From Alphaproteobacteria bacterium (GTDB lineage Bacteria; Pseudomonadota; Alphaproteobacteria; UBA8366), in NCBI GenBank assembly GCA_029861675.1, contig JAOTYV010000310.1, forward strand, positions 1 through 5,338: a stretch of DNA of 5,338 bases, given 5' to 3'. The notes under the pieces were generated by a model that saw only the letters and a program-made list of their open reading frames with translations, made no database searches and had not been told where the DNA came from. How positions within the stretch are numbered: the stretch's first letter is position 1; each line of letters begins with the position of its first letter. Made by a program: the position numbers and the translations under genes. Below are positions 5,234 to 5,338 of the stretch, in pieces.

Positions 5234-5338
5234 GCCATTTCTTGTTCCAATTGACTCAAGTGAAATGGTCTATCTCTATGTTTTTACGCAAATACTTCGT
5301 CGCGAACCGATCCGGTTCGCTCGGGATTTGCGCTCGTT
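5227..5338. repeat. Two-hairpin RIME-like intergenic repeat, copy 2 (reaches window end)
   Basis: Second copy in the same orientation, about 110 bp from GCGCTAG (5227-5233) to GCGCTCG (5330-5336). Hairpin A (5232-5271) pairs AGGCCATTTCTTG with CAAGTGAAATGGTCT around a 12-nt loop, with one G-U pair and a 2-nt bulge. Hairpin B is GCGAACCG-ATC-CGGTTCGC (5302-5320), with outer arms CGCAAAT / ATTTGCG (5287-5293, 5326-5332) pairing over 7 bp. It differs from copy 1 mostly in loops, linkers and wobble or bulged positions, while both 8-bp inner arms are identical. The methyltransferase TAG (5231-5233) is part of its left end. What lies to the right is not visible. Confidence 0.82.
5302..5320. terminator. 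Perfect hairpin in repeat copy 2, possible terminator of the methyltransferase gene
   Basis: GCGAACCG-ATC-CGGTTCGC, the same stem as in copy 1, lies about 70 nt past the methyltransferase stop. It lacks a following U-tract, so a terminator role is only plausible. Confidence 0.25.

Noticed and set aside
4079..5338. Two repeat units as a CRISPR array
   Set aside because: Units are about 110 bp, internally double-hairpinned, about 1.15 kb apart with genes between, and not separated by short spacers.

Overview
The window looks like ordinary chromosome from an alphaproteobacterium of moderately high GC, probably Rhodospirillales-like or a relative. Evidence: the divergent ubiG / lysC-ptsP arrangement (known from alphaproteobacteria), an alphaproteobacterial DUF1178 protein, and two copies of a compact two-hairpin intergenic repeat resembling the RIME-type elements of Rhizobiales and relatives. 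Finer taxonomy cannot be read from this sequence.

Layout, left to right. Positions 1-1719 (minus strand) hold lysC (aspartokinase) followed 67 nt downstream by the 5' part of ptsP (GAF domain of the nitrogen PTS enzyme I), which runs off the left edge. A 135-nt divergent region separates lysC from ubiG (1855-2625, plus), the O-methyltransferase of ubiquinone synthesis. ubiG converges, with a 16-nt gap, on a small VOC/glyoxalase-fold gene (2642-3043, minus). That gene is divergent from a branched-chain-type class IV aminotransferase (3160-4080, plus); the region between them carries a perfect 19-bp palindrome whose arms match the CIRCE half-sites. A ~110-bp repeat fills the convergent gap between the aminotransferase and a DUF1178 zinc-ribbon-like gene (4186-4593, minus). 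DUF1178 is divergent from a small SAM-dependent methyltransferase (4703-5233, plus), whose stop codon lies in a second direct copy of the repeat that reaches the right edge.

Functionally the window is mostly core metabolism: entry to the aspartate amino-acid family (LysC), nitrogen-linked phosphotransfer regulation (PtsP), quinone synthesis (UbiG) and branched-chain amino-acid transamination. Three accessory genes have uncertain substrates (VOC protein, DUF1178 protein, methyltransferase). I see no defence system, CRISPR array, prophage, transposase, tRNA or rRNA. No stretch over 300 bases lacks a gene. The most unusual content is the repeat pair: its terminal CTAG-containing heptamers overlap or supply the stop codons of all three adjoining genes and look like locus-specific duplications. 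The second point of interest is the CIRCE-like palindrome.
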